64,000 nucleotides of DNA from Lactococcus taiwanensis (GTDB lineage Bacteria; Bacillota; Bacilli; Lactobacillales; Streptococcaceae), in assembly GCF_014905395.1 (NCBI RefSeq), contig NZ_BNDT01000002.1:1-64000 (forward strand). Reading direction: 5' to 3'. The notes below the pieces were generated by a model, which was not told the DNA's origin, ran no database searches, and saw only the letters and a program-made list of their open reading frames with translations. The position numbers and the translations under genes were made by a program. Below, piece by piece: positions 17,055 to 24,358 of this stretch (its first letter is position 1; the number at the start of each line of letters is the position of its first letter).

Positions 17055-17080
17055 AAAGTAGTCAAGTGACTACTTTTTTT
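17055..17080 (+). terminator. Attenuator-like terminator 2 in the ICE leader
   Basis: AAAGTAGTCA (17055-17064) pairs perfectly with TGACTACTTT (17067-17076) plus further T residues. The two-base loop may be opened by a bp. It lies 44 bp after terminator 1. Confidence 0.85.
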
Positions 17081-17091
17081 AATACAAGAAA

Positions 17092-17170
17092 GTCTATTTT
17101 AGTGTGATTGTAGATTACATCATGATGTGTTGATACTATCTGGTAAGTAAGTACTGAACGTAAAATAGAC
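17092..17170 (+). ncRNA. Candidate structured RNA closed by a 10-bp stem
   Basis: GTCTATTTTA (17092-17101) and TAAAATAGAC (17161-17170) are perfectly complementary and enclose 59 nt that includes the palindrome ACATCATGATGT. It lies between terminator 2 and the tRNA-like fold. Confidence 0.35.
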
Positions 17171-17173
17171 AGC

Positions 17174-17239
17174 TAGGACATAGCTTAAAGGTAGAGCAGT
17201 AAGTTATTACAGATGTTGGTTCGATTCCAATTGCCCTAA
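17174..17239 (+). ncRNA. tRNA-like fold with a shrunken anticodon arm
   Basis: The acceptor arms TAGGACA (17174-17180) and TGCCCTA (17232-17238) give six of seven pairs. The D-arm is GCTT-AAAGGTA-GAGC (17183-17197). A 4-bp stem with a 4-nt loop, GTAA-GTTA-TTAC (17199-17210), stands where the 5-bp/7-nt anticodon arm should be. The T-arm is GTTGG-TTCGATT-CCAAT (17215-17231) with a canonical T-loop. At 65 nt it cannot read codons normally. It may be a degenerate tRNA or a purposeful mimic, and it lies 24 bp before the Cro-like gene. Confidence 0.5.
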
Positions 17240-17263
17240 TAAAATATTGATAAGGAGTATTTT

Positions 17264-17575
17264 ATGGAAAGTGTAGCAGAGCGGTTAACGCACCTAAGAC
17301 ATAGTCACAATTATTCCCGAAAAGAAGTCTATGAAAAATTGGAAATTTTAAAGTCGACTTATAATCGTTGGGAAACTGGTTCTAGAGTACCTGATAATGA
17401 TACGATTCTTAGGTTTGCTGAATTTTATAATGTATCACCTGCATATATGTTTGGCTTTGGTCATTTACAGAATGAGACCGAGTTTTTGAAAGAAGTTCTG
17501 GAACATATTGCTAAAGAGGGTGATGAACAGGGGTTATATGCACAATATGCGTTAAAGGAACTAGAGAAAATGTAA
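17264..17575 (+). CDS. Cro-like XRE regulator of the ICE
   Basis: A 103-residue protein with an N-terminal HTH (YSRKEVYEKLEILKSTYNRWETGSRVPDNDT), ending YNVSPAYMFGFG, and a helical tail. AAGGAG is placed well before the ATG. It is the first sizeable gene rightward of the ImmR operators, the position of a Cro or activator in phage and ICE switches. It probably counters the ImmR-like repressor or drives later ICE transcription. Confidence 0.8.
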   Translation: MESVAERLTHLRHSHNYSRKEVYEKLEILKSTYNRWETGSRVPDNDTILRFAEFYNVSPAYMFGFGHLQNETEFLKEVLEHIAKEGDEQGLYAQYALKELEKM

Positions 17576-17685
17576 AAGCGTAATCGACGTATTACATGAG
17601 TAAAAAAATCAATAAAGATGTCACTTTAAACTGGACTTCGTGATATAATTAATTTGAAAAATGTTGGGAGAAATAGGAGAGTATT

Positions 17686-18396
17686 ATGAAACTAAGTAAA
17701 AAAATTATTGCCTTAGGTGCAGTCGCAACACTTGGAGTAGTTGGAGGGGTTACAACTGCTCATGCTTCAGCTTCTACAAGCAATGCAATGTATCGAGTTT
17801 ATAATCCAAACTCAGGTGAACACTTCTATACAAAGAGTGCTTATGAAAAATCAGTGTTAGTTAAAACTGGATGGCGCTATGAAGGAATTGGTTGGAATGC
17901 TCCGACAAGTGGTTCTGCTGTTTATCGAGTTTATAATCCAAATTCAGGCGAACATTTCTATACAAAAAGTGCTTATGAAAAATCAGTATTAGTAGGACGA
18001 GGATGGCGTTATGAAGGAATTGGTTGGTACACAGCAAACTCTGGTACACCGTTGTATCGAGTGTATAACCCCAATTCAGGTGAACATTTCTATACGAAAG
18101 ATAGTTATGAAAAATCAGTCTTGGTAAAAGCAGGATGGCGCTATGAAGGTATTGCATGGTATGGTGCTACTACAAGTCAAACTACTAAGCCAACTCAACC
18201 GACAAAACCTACTCAAAAATATCAATATGTTGCATGGGTATCAGTTGATGGTGTACGTAAATATCAAAAAACATTTGATACTCTTAAAGAAGCGAATGAA
18301 TGGGGTGATAAAACTAAAGATTCTCAAGAGGTAGTTAACTTGCTCCTTGCAGGACACAGTATCCGTTATGGTGTGTATCCTATTGATAAAAAATAA
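17686..18396 (+). CDS. Secreted DUF5648-repeat protein
   Basis: A 236-residue protein with a signal peptide (residues 1-28, ending AHAS). Three 46-residue repeats follow (MYRVYNPNSGEHFYT ... GWRYEGIGW), the DUF5648 repeat often attached to surface hydrolases and adhesins. A Thr/Pro linker (TTKPTQPTKPTQ) leads to a ~60-residue C-terminal domain (YVAWVSVDGVRKYQKTF). There is no enzyme domain or wall anchor. The repeats probably bind a cell-surface or extracellular polymer. GGGAGAAATAGGAG precedes the ATG. Confidence 0.8.
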   Translation: MKLSKKIIALGAVATLGVVGGVTTAHASASTSNAMYRVYNPNSGEHFYTKSAYEKSVLVKTGWRYEGIGWNAPTSGSAVYRVYNPNSGEHFYTKSAYEKSVLVGRGWRYEGIGWYTANSGTPLYRVYNPNSGEHFYTKDSYEKSVLVKAGWRYEGIAWYGATTSQTTKPTQPTKPTQKYQYVAWVSVDGVRKYQKTFDTLKEANEWGDKTKDSQEVVNLLLAGHSIRYGVYPIDKK

Positions 18397-18477
18397 ATTT
18401 TTAGCAAATAGATTTAAATATGACCTAAATATGTCACTAAAAGGTTTGAAAATTTTTTTCTTAATACTCCTAGAAAG

Positions 18478-18506
18478 CATCTCTTTTCCAATTGGGAGGT
18501 GTTTTT
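18478..18506 (+). terminator. Terminator of repeat copy A
   Basis: CATCTC (18478-18483) pairs with GAGGTG (18496-18501) around a 12-nt loop, then TTTTT. It ends 4 bp before the tRNA-like fold. Confidence 0.6.
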
Positions 18507-18510
18507 GTAT

Positions 18511-18556
18511 GCGAACGATTAGTACGGTTAAATTGGGTTCAAATCCCGACGTTCGC
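18511..18556 (+). ncRNA. 46-nt tRNA-like mini-fold, copy A
   Basis: Acceptor stem GCGAACG (18511-18517) with CGTTCGC (18550-18556) is perfect, 7 bp. The T-arm is TTGGG-TTCAAAT-CCCGA (18533-18549). Only 15 nt (ATTAGTACGGTTAAA) lie between the 5' acceptor strand and the T-arm, so the anticodon arm is absent and the D-arm is rudimentary. Confidence 0.5.
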
Positions 18557-18650
18557 TTTGTAAATTGTAAAAACAAGTTAATGATTTACTTTATGACCTG
18601 AACATGTCGTTAAAAGGTTCTTTTTTCATTTTCATAATACTCCCAAAAAG

Positions 18651-18679
18651 CACCTTCTTTCCAATTGAGAGGTGTTTTT
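18651..18679 (+). terminator. Terminator of repeat copy B
   Basis: CACCTT (18651-18656) pairs with GAGGTG (18669-18674, one G-T pair), then TTTTT. The 5' strand differs from copy A at two places and both still pair. Confidence 0.6.
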
Positions 18680-18683
18680 GTAT

Positions 18684-18729
18684 GCGGACGATTAGCACGG
18701 TTGAATTGGGTTCAAATCCCAACGTTCGC
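18684..18729 (+). ncRNA. 46-nt tRNA-like mini-fold, copy B
   Basis: GCGGACG (18684-18690) pairs with CGTTCGC (18723-18729), the A-to-G change becoming a G-T wobble. The T-arm is TTGGG-TTCAAAT-CCCAA (18706-18722), fully paired where copy A has a wobble. The 15-nt connector keeps the same length. Pairing kept despite substitutions argues that the structure matters. Confidence 0.5.
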
Positions 18730-18759
18730 TTTGCAATAAAAATATAAAAGGAGCGTTGA

Positions 18760-19026
18760 ATGCTACAAGAAATTCAGACTTTAAGTTTTTTAGAAATCGA
18801 TATTTTAAGAGCTTATAAAAGTGTTAAAGGAGTGGAAGAAGGAAATTTTTATTCCGCATTTGGAAACGAAAAAGAACTTTATGAATGTAGTTCTGATTAT
18901 AAACATATAGTAGATGAATGGGAAAAACTTCAAAAAGAAATGTCTCCTAAAATTTTAAATTTGTATCGAGAAGTTTTAGCTCTACGAGCTGAATGGATAT
19001 TAAAAGATAAAACTGACTTAGAGTAA
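18760..19026 (+). CDS. Conserved-looking ICE protein, 88 aa, unknown
   Basis: A soluble, acidic, mostly helical protein (EIDILRAYKSVKGVEEG ... VLALRAEWILKDKTD). AAAAGGAG is ideally placed before the ATG. It is the first gene after the tRNA-like repeats and meets a convergent gene whose stop overlaps its own end. No TM, signal or motif is recognised. Confidence 0.7.
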   Translation: MLQEIQTLSFLEIDILRAYKSVKGVEEGNFYSAFGNEKELYECSSDYKHIVDEWEKLQKEMSPKILNLYREVLALRAEWILKDKTDLE

Positions 19027-19422
19027 TTCAGCTTTTTTTGAGAAGTAGATAAGAAAATCTTTATCTTTATCGGGCATGATATTTGAAATGAATTGGGCTA
19101 ATGAGTTGAGTGTATTTCTACTCATTCTGTTTTCTCTAGTTAAGATTTGTAAGAGTCGAGTTTTATTATTTAATAAAGTTTGATGAATGAAATCCTGAAA
19201 GGTTCGAGAGACAAATTCATGTTGTTCAGCAGTTAAATTCAAAGGTTTAAGTTGCGTATCAATAAGACCTAGTGGGTAACGGCATCCATAGTTAATAGCA
19301 GTAAATATATCAGATTCATAATATACCTGCATAATATGCTCTGCTAAGACTTCAGGCTGTTCCCTAAAAATTTTATCAGTAATGTTAAAGATATTTTTAA
19401 TTTGTATTTGGCTAAAGTTCAT
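19018..19422 (-). CDS. Hypothetical protein, 134 aa, convergent within the ICE
   Basis: A helical soluble protein without recognised domains. Its AAAGGAGTGAGCT site ahead of the ATG is strong, so I treat it as real. It runs against the rightward conjugation transcript, and its last 9 bases overlap the end of the 88-residue gene. Genes with this orientation inside ICE operons are often cargo or late-acquired regulators, but nothing here shows which. Confidence 0.65.
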   Translation of the reverse strand: MNFSQIQIKNIFNITDKIFREQPEVLAEHIMQVYYESDIFTAINYGCRYPLGLIDTQLKPLNLTAEQHEFVSRTFQDFIHQTLLNNKTRLLQILTRENRMSRNTLNSLAQFISNIMPDKDKDFLIYFSKKAELL

Positions 19423-19534
19423 AGCTCACTCCTTTTTATAGCTCTATTATACTTGAAATTAGTTTAATAATAAATCGGAAAATTGACCGAAAAGTCATTA
19501 AACTATAAAAAAGAAGAAAGAGAGAAGCGTATTG

Positions 19535-19585
19535 ATGAATAAAGACGGTACATTTGCAACTCAATTTATGGTGGATAGTTCATAA
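19535..19585 (+). CDS. Possible 16-codon leader ORF
   Basis: ATG 19535 preceded by AGAGAGAAG codes for MNKDGTFATQFMVDSS and stops before a weak hairpin (CTCC...GGAG) that leads to the conjugation operon. It may be a leader peptide or chance. Confidence 0.25.
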   Translation: MNKDGTFATQFMVDSS

Positions 19586-19675
19586 AAAATACACTCCTAA
19601 CTCGGTTTGAAACGGAGTATTTAGTAAAGAACAAATCTATAAAATTAATAAAAAAAGAAATCGGAGAAAATAATA

Positions 19676-20446
19676 ATGACAAATACAATTACAGACCTCA
19701 TCATGAAACCTGAGTTTTTTGGTAAATTTTATGCTTTGGGTAAACGTACAACAGGACGTGTACAACGTGTAGGAGACCTTCCAAAATATACAGTAATGAC
19801 AAGTAAAATCCCTAACCTTGACCTTTATGGAATGCGCCCACGTACTTCAGAAGATGTTGATTTTGGTTATGAATTAGAAGTCGGTAAAATTCGTAAACGT
19901 CCAATGATCCAACAAATTCGTGATAATAACGGAAATCAAACAGGCTCGTTTGTTAAGTTCGTCTATTTAGCTGATTCTGTGAAATCAAAAGGTAAAGCAG
20001 ATTTGACTAAAATTGACCGTGCTGAAGAACAGTATGTTAAACCAAACACAGGGAATGGTGATATTACAGATGGTTGTGATTTTGAACAAACTTTCGGGGA
20101 GTTGCTGCTTCTAAGTGCTACTCCCGTAGATGAATATGTTGGCGGGGTGAAAACAGGACAGATTGACCACATTTTGGTTATTACTCGCTCTGAACAAAAT
20201 GAAGAAACTTATGAAATTAAAGTTTCTAATATCAATACTGCTGTTCTTAAAATGCCAATGTTCACTAAATTGAAGTTGGTGAATCCTTCAGGACGTGTGT
20301 TCTCTGACGTTAGTCAAGTGGAAACAGGAACGATTACAGTTTCCCTATCTGCGGAAGATATGACAGAAGTCAAAGACACACCAAAACAAGAGTCAAAACC
20401 ACAAAATCAATCAGCACCAACCCAAAATAAAGAAAATAATAAATAA
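19676..20446 (+). CDS. First gene of the ICE conjugation operon, unknown function
   Basis: A 256-residue soluble protein with a compact N-terminal two thirds (FGKFYALGKRTTGRVQRVGD ... YELEVGKIRKRPMIQ). Its C-terminal tail from ~225 is disordered and Gln/Pro/Asn-rich. It starts behind CGGAGAAA, 11 bp before the coupling-protein gene. Proteins in this slot of Tn916/ICESt3-type elements (DUF961-like in some) help DNA processing. I cannot assign the DUF961 family with confidence. Confidence 0.75.
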   Translation: MTNTITDLIMKPEFFGKFYALGKRTTGRVQRVGDLPKYTVMTSKIPNLDLYGMRPRTSEDVDFGYELEVGKIRKRPMIQQIRDNNGNQTGSFVKFVYLADSVKSKGKADLTKIDRAEEQYVKPNTGNGDITDGCDFEQTFGELLLLSATPVDEYVGGVKTGQIDHILVITRSEQNEETYEIKVSNINTAVLKMPMFTKLKLVNPSGRVFSDVSQVETGTITVSLSAEDMTEVKDTPKQESKPQNQSAPTQNKENNK

Positions 20447-20457
20447 GGTAAGGTCAA

Positions 20458-22023
20458 ATGAATAAGTTAATTACTTATCGAGGTAGACGACTTCACCTTT
20501 CTTCTAGAAATCTGATTAGAAACTGGGGGCTTACACTTTCAATCCCCTTTTTTCTAGGGTTAATTGCTTATCATTACTTTGTTACGTACAAATTCTTTAA
20601 AACACTTCAAGACTTTAAGCAATGGACATTATATGTCCAACCTGTACTTATTACTTTATTATTTATTATTGCCAGTATTGTCTTTTCATGGTTTGTAATA
20701 AAGAGTAGTCGTAATAGAGATGGCTTCTTTATGCGCCGTTACAAAATGCAAATGCTTGCGGTCTACATGTACTCTACGAACATGGTGACTAAAAAGGTCA
20801 TCAAGTCCGAGCATGGTTCAAGAGAAAAACTAAAATTTGCTAAAGCTTATTATTATCATAAAAAGGATATTGATACTTTTACTTTTCAGACGGGTACTCA
20901 ATTCCATAACCAAGTGATTACCATCAGTAAAACATTGAGTGAAATGTATCTTGCTGACTTGGTAAATATTAAATGGGAAATGGGTTTCATCAGTTATGAT
21001 TTCCTAATGGATACGATTGGAAAACGCATAAACTTTGATAAAGTTGAAGTAAACAATGGGAAAATACTTCTTATGGATGGTGTAGAGTGGGATTTTGAGG
21101 GTCTTCCTCACATGATAATCACAGGTGGTACTGGTGGTGGTAAAACTTACTTTATTTACTCTCTTATCCGTGTGTTTGGGAAAATAGGACGTGTAAGGAT
21201 TGCTGACCCTAAGATGGCAGACTTAGCAGCGTTTGCTGATTTTCCTGCTTTTAAAGGGTTAGTAGTAGACAAAAAAGATGATATTATCAATCTTTTTAAG
21301 GGCGCTGTTACTCTCATGGATCAGCGTTATTATTATATGCGACAACAACCTAATTATACAATTGGGAAAAATTATCGCTTTTATAATATGAAACCTGAAT
21401 TTATTATTCTTGATGAACTCGCTTCATTTGTTACTACTTTAAAGGATTATAGAGAACAAGATGAATTTTGGGAGTATGTAAGACTGCTTGTTTTAAAAGC
21501 AAGACAGGCAGGGATATTCCTGATATTTGCTACTCAACGACCTGATACTTCCACATTACCAGGCTCTTTGCGTGATAATATGTTGTGTAAAGTTTCTACT
21601 GGTGTTTTGAGCGACCAAGGGTATGATATGACCTTCCCTAACAGTAAAAATAAAACTTTTATTAATAAGCAAGGTGTGAAAGGGCGAGGTTATATAGATA
21701 TTGGAACAGGTGTTCCAATTGAGTTCTATTCTCCTTATGTTCCTGCAAGTTTTGATTTTGTGGAGTATTTCAAAAATATGCCTGACATGCCGTTTACAGA
21801 TGTTTCAAGGATGGAAATCACACCTGAAGTCAAGAAAGAGCTGGAAGAAGTTTATGAAACAGTAGAAGAAGGTGAAAATTTCTTTATTGAAAATCAGAAA
21901 GAAAAAATTCGTCAAGAACAAGAAGTCAAGAAAGAAGAAAATATCGAAAAATTGATGTCTAATGTTGGAATTTCCTACAAAGAAGCAATCAAAAAATCTA
22001 AATATGAGGAGGTGGAAAATTGA
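20458..22023 (+). CDS. FtsK/SpoIIIE-type conjugative coupling protein (TcpA-like)
   Basis: A 521-residue protein. Two TM segments lie near residues 27-45 and 60-82, followed by an FtsK-type ATPase domain with Walker A GGTGGGKT (~residue 223) and Walker B FIILDEL (~316). The C-terminus is acidic and coiled. It recruits the relaxase-bound DNA to the transfer channel at the membrane, like Orf21 of Tn916 and ConQ of ICEBs1. The next gene starts at a TTG overlapping its stop, so translation is coupled. Confidence 0.9.
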   Translation: MNKLITYRGRRLHLSSRNLIRNWGLTLSIPFFLGLIAYHYFVTYKFFKTLQDFKQWTLYVQPVLITLLFIIASIVFSWFVIKSSRNRDGFFMRRYKMQMLAVYMYSTNMVTKKVIKSEHGSREKLKFAKAYYYHKKDIDTFTFQTGTQFHNQVITISKTLSEMYLADLVNIKWEMGFISYDFLMDTIGKRINFDKVEVNNGKILLMDGVEWDFEGLPHMIITGGTGGGKTYFIYSLIRVFGKIGRVRIADPKMADLAAFADFPAFKGLVVDKKDDIINLFKGAVTLMDQRYYYMRQQPNYTIGKNYRFYNMKPEFIILDELASFVTTLKDYREQDEFWEYVRLLVLKARQAGIFLIFATQRPDTSTLPGSLRDNMLCKVSTGVLSDQGYDMTFPNSKNKTFINKQGVKGRGYIDIGTGVPIEFYSPYVPASFDFVEYFKNMPDMPFTDVSRMEITPEVKKELEEVYETVEEGENFFIENQKEKIRQEQEVKKEENIEKLMSNVGISYKEAIKKSKYEEVEN

Positions 22024-22361
22024 CATATTATTCTAAAACAGAAGTACGTTCAAAGATAAGCAGAGATTTACCTAGACGTAAATTTGACCGTTGGCTTAAT
22101 AAAATTCAAGAAATAACCCCTTATCGCTTTGAAAAAGGGATTCCATCACAACCAAAACTCTTTAAAAATGGTCAACCACAACAGGTAACAGTGTTTGATG
22201 ATTTAGACTATAAAAATCTCAAAGAGCTTTATGATCGTGTGTTCTATGAAAAAGAAAATTTGACCTTTGCCATCTATCGTGTCTTTTTAAGTGAAGAAGA
22301 CTATCAGCGTGTGATAAAAGGAGAATGGGATATTGAAGAAGAACGTAAAAAGTATCAATAA
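22020..22361 (+). CDS. Small ICE protein between coupling protein and oriT, unknown
   Basis: A 113-residue basic soluble protein (KISRDLPRRKFDRWLNKIQEITPYRFEKG). TTG start overlaps the previous TGA (TTGA), behind GGAGGTGG. The N-terminal part resembles a small DNA-binding or replication-accessory fold by charge and helix pattern, but I recognise no domain. Its place directly before the oriT-like region suggests a relaxosome accessory role. That is inference. Confidence 0.7.
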   Translation: MTYYSKTEVRSKISRDLPRRKFDRWLNKIQEITPYRFEKGIPSQPKLFKNGQPQQVTVFDDLDYKNLKELYDRVFYEKENLTFAIYRVFLSEEDYQRVIKGEWDIEEERKKYQ

Positions 22362-22638
22362 ACAAGCAAACTTGAAGCTTGCCCGCTTAGCGTTACGGAC
22401 GATGCCCGCCCATGTGTGCCAACGGCTAAAGCATGGACTGTGGGCTTTGTCAGAAGCACTAAGTGGGTTGTGGGGCGTTAGCCCCACAACTTGTTAATAC
22501 CCCGTTTTGTAACACGGGGTATACCTTACGTTAATTCGTCGATAGTGAGTGTCGATAAAGCTTGTCATATCAATAGTTGACAGGTTTTGAATTTATGACG
22601 ACAAAACGCAAAGTAATGACGACAAAATTAGAAAATGA
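22362..22638 (+). promoter_or_regulatory. oriT: oriT-like region upstream of the relaxase gene
   Basis: The 277-bp gap is GC-richer than its surroundings. GTTGTGGGGC-GTTA-GCCCCACAAC lies at about 22468-22491, and ATACCCCGT...ACGGGGTAT at about 22498-22523. TGTCA (22563-22567) faces TGACA (22578-22582), and there are two direct copies of ATGACGACAAAA (22595-22606, 22616-22627) exactly 21 bp apart. Relaxase genes of this family usually follow or overlap oriT. The nick position cannot be fixed from sequence alone. Confidence 0.6.
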
Positions 22639-24168
22639 ATGATGAGCGAAATTGTAGAAACTCCCTTAATGACAGGAAAGGAGTTACGGAAACTACGAAA
22701 GAAATTAAACTATACTTTACGTGATTTTGGTTCTAAGGTGGGAATTGATTTTAGAAATGTCTCTCAATACGAAAAAGGAAAGAGATTTATTTCTGCACGT
22801 ACTGAAGCACAAATCAAACAGGCTTTAGGTTTATGTCTTGAACCAAAATATGATTATGAGCTTCATGTTCATCTTGATTATCTGCGGTTAACTTTTTTTG
22901 ACGCTTCACTTGAAACAATTATGAATAGGGTTTTAGGAATTGAGAAAACCTATTTTACATACAGTGAAAAACAATTACATGGTTTTGACGGTATCTGGCA
23001 AAGCGGAATGATAAGGATATACGCTTCAGATAAAAATGAACAAGGGATCATGCTTGAATTGACAGGTCAAGGCTTGACTGAAATGGAAAGCTGGCTTCAA
23101 GAGTTAGATGTGAATTTCACCTTAAATGAGTGGTTGGTTATGATAACTGACCCTGACTATTATTTAAAGGAAGGTTTATTTTCAAGATATAACTGTTCTC
23201 GTTTAGATATTGCGATTGATGAGATGTACAAACCCACAGGAAATTATGATTTACATGATTTAAAGTGGAAAAAAGACCATCATAGCGAAAAGTTGATAGA
23301 AACTAAACTACGCTCTAGTCATGACATAGAAAGCTACTGGAATGATAAGCCTTTAGGTTTAACGCTCTACTTTGGCTCTCCAAATGGTAACTTTCTACTG
23401 AGGATGTATGAAAAAGCGAAAGAACGTGCTAAAAAAGAAAATCGTGATTTAGAAGATGTTCTTCATGATTACGGTGTGGTGAATCGCTATGAAATGCAAA
23501 TCCGTGAAAACTATGCGACCAGTGCTTTTGATGAACTTGCTCGAAATGGTCGTCTGGATCAATTTGCAATTAATCTACTTCTTTCAAAAATTACAGTGTA
23601 TGATGAAGTGACGACTGATTCTGGTGAAATTGCTTATCAGTATTCTAAAGATTTTTATGAGGTTTTTGGAAATTATCAAAGCGTAAAAATCAACGGCAAA
23701 AAAGTTGAAACAAGTATAGAACGTTCTATGAAATGGATTATTTCACAGGTTGCGGGTACTCTTGCTTTACTTCGAGAAATCTATGGTCGCCAGTGGTTAT
23801 ATGACTGGTTAGAGCATATCATGGACGAAGTAGAGTTTAATAAAAAACAAGAGGGTCAAATTTTATTTGAGAAAGCACGTCTTTTAGATAATGAGAATGG
23901 GATGTACCTTTGGTATAAAAAGAAGTTTGCGGAACGTAAATATAGTCCGAATAATATTCCTCGGAAAAAAGAAAACCTTGATTTAAAGCTGTGGGGTATC
24001 CGTTTAAAAGATTCACCTACAAAATATAATATCTATATTAATGAGCAAGGTGAGTATCAAGTGAGCCAACCGTTAGGAATGACATTAGAACAAATTAATG
24101 ATTTAAGTGAAAAAAAGGGTGTTGATTTTATCAATAGCCCTTTATTTGTAGTATTTGAGGAAAAATGA
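22639..24168 (+). CDS. MobT/Rep_trans-type relaxase with N-terminal HTH
   Basis: A 509-residue protein. Residues ~10-65 are an XRE-type HTH (ELRKLRKKLNYTLRDFGSKVG). The rest resembles the RepN/Rep_trans catalytic domain, with motifs such as CSRLDIAIDE (~residue 190) and VNRYEMQIREN (~285). Such relaxases (Orf20 of Tn916, NicK of ICEBs1) nick oriT, lead the strand into the recipient and support rolling-circle replication. ATG at 22639 or 22642 are both possible. It ends in an ATGA overlap with a 47-codon gene. Confidence 0.88.
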   Translation: MMSEIVETPLMTGKELRKLRKKLNYTLRDFGSKVGIDFRNVSQYEKGKRFISARTEAQIKQALGLCLEPKYDYELHVHLDYLRLTFFDASLETIMNRVLGIEKTYFTYSEKQLHGFDGIWQSGMIRIYASDKNEQGIMLELTGQGLTEMESWLQELDVNFTLNEWLVMITDPDYYLKEGLFSRYNCSRLDIAIDEMYKPTGNYDLHDLKWKKDHHSEKLIETKLRSSHDIESYWNDKPLGLTLYFGSPNGNFLLRMYEKAKERAKKENRDLEDVLHDYGVVNRYEMQIRENYATSAFDELARNGRLDQFAINLLLSKITVYDEVTTDSGEIAYQYSKDFYEVFGNYQSVKINGKKVETSIERSMKWIISQVAGTLALLREIYGRQWLYDWLEHIMDEVEFNKKQEGQILFEKARLLDNENGMYLWYKKKFAERKYSPNNIPRKKENLDLKLWGIRLKDSPTKYNIYINEQGEYQVSQPLGMTLEQINDLSEKKGVDFINSPLFVVFEEK

Positions 24169-24308
24169 AGAAGGATAAGAAAAAGGAGGAAGAAGAACTC
24201 CGAAAATATCAAGATGATTTGATTACAAGGATTGAAAAAAGAAGACCTGTAACACTTCAAGAACTCTCATGGCAAGAAGAATTTATTCAGCGCCAACTAA
24301 AAGATTAA
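24165..24308 (+). CDS. 47-residue charged protein overlapping the relaxase end
   Basis: ATG 24165 overlaps the relaxase stop (ATGA) and the preceding GAGGAAAA serves as the site. The product is Lys/Glu-rich and helical (MKKDKKKEEEELRKYQDD), with 47 residues. The tight coupling makes it probably real. Function unknown. Confidence 0.65.
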   Translation: MKKDKKKEEEELRKYQDDLITRIEKRRPVTLQELSWQEEFIQRQLKD

Positions 24309-24358
24309 TTAATCACTGTTTAGGGTTGCTCTTAAAAAGAAAGAACTGGTGATTATTT

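Larger units (their letters stand above)
18411..18736 (+). repeat. Tandem duplication, 173-bp period, of a terminator plus tRNA-like unit
   Basis: 18411-18563 and 18584-18736 align throughout with many substitutions: TATGACCT, ACTAAAAGGTT/GTTAAAAGGTT, AATACTCC, the hairpin with T5, and the tRNA-like fold. No ORF with a ribosome-binding site spans the stretch. The unit fills most of the gap between the DUF5648 gene and the gene at 18760. Confidence 0.85.

Noticed and set aside
17855-18160. Minus-strand frame across the DUF5648 repeats
   Set aside because: It is a by-product of the repeat DNA and has no start signals.
18533-18722. GGGTTCAAATCCC in the tRNA-like folds as the ICE left attachment copy
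   Set aside because: The orientation is opposite to that needed for a direct repeat with tRNA-Ser on the minus strand, and acceptor sequences do not match.
22287-22487. Minus-strand 66-codon frame in the oriT-like zone
   Set aside because: It crosses the perfect hairpins and the end of the 113-residue gene; no ribosome-binding site.
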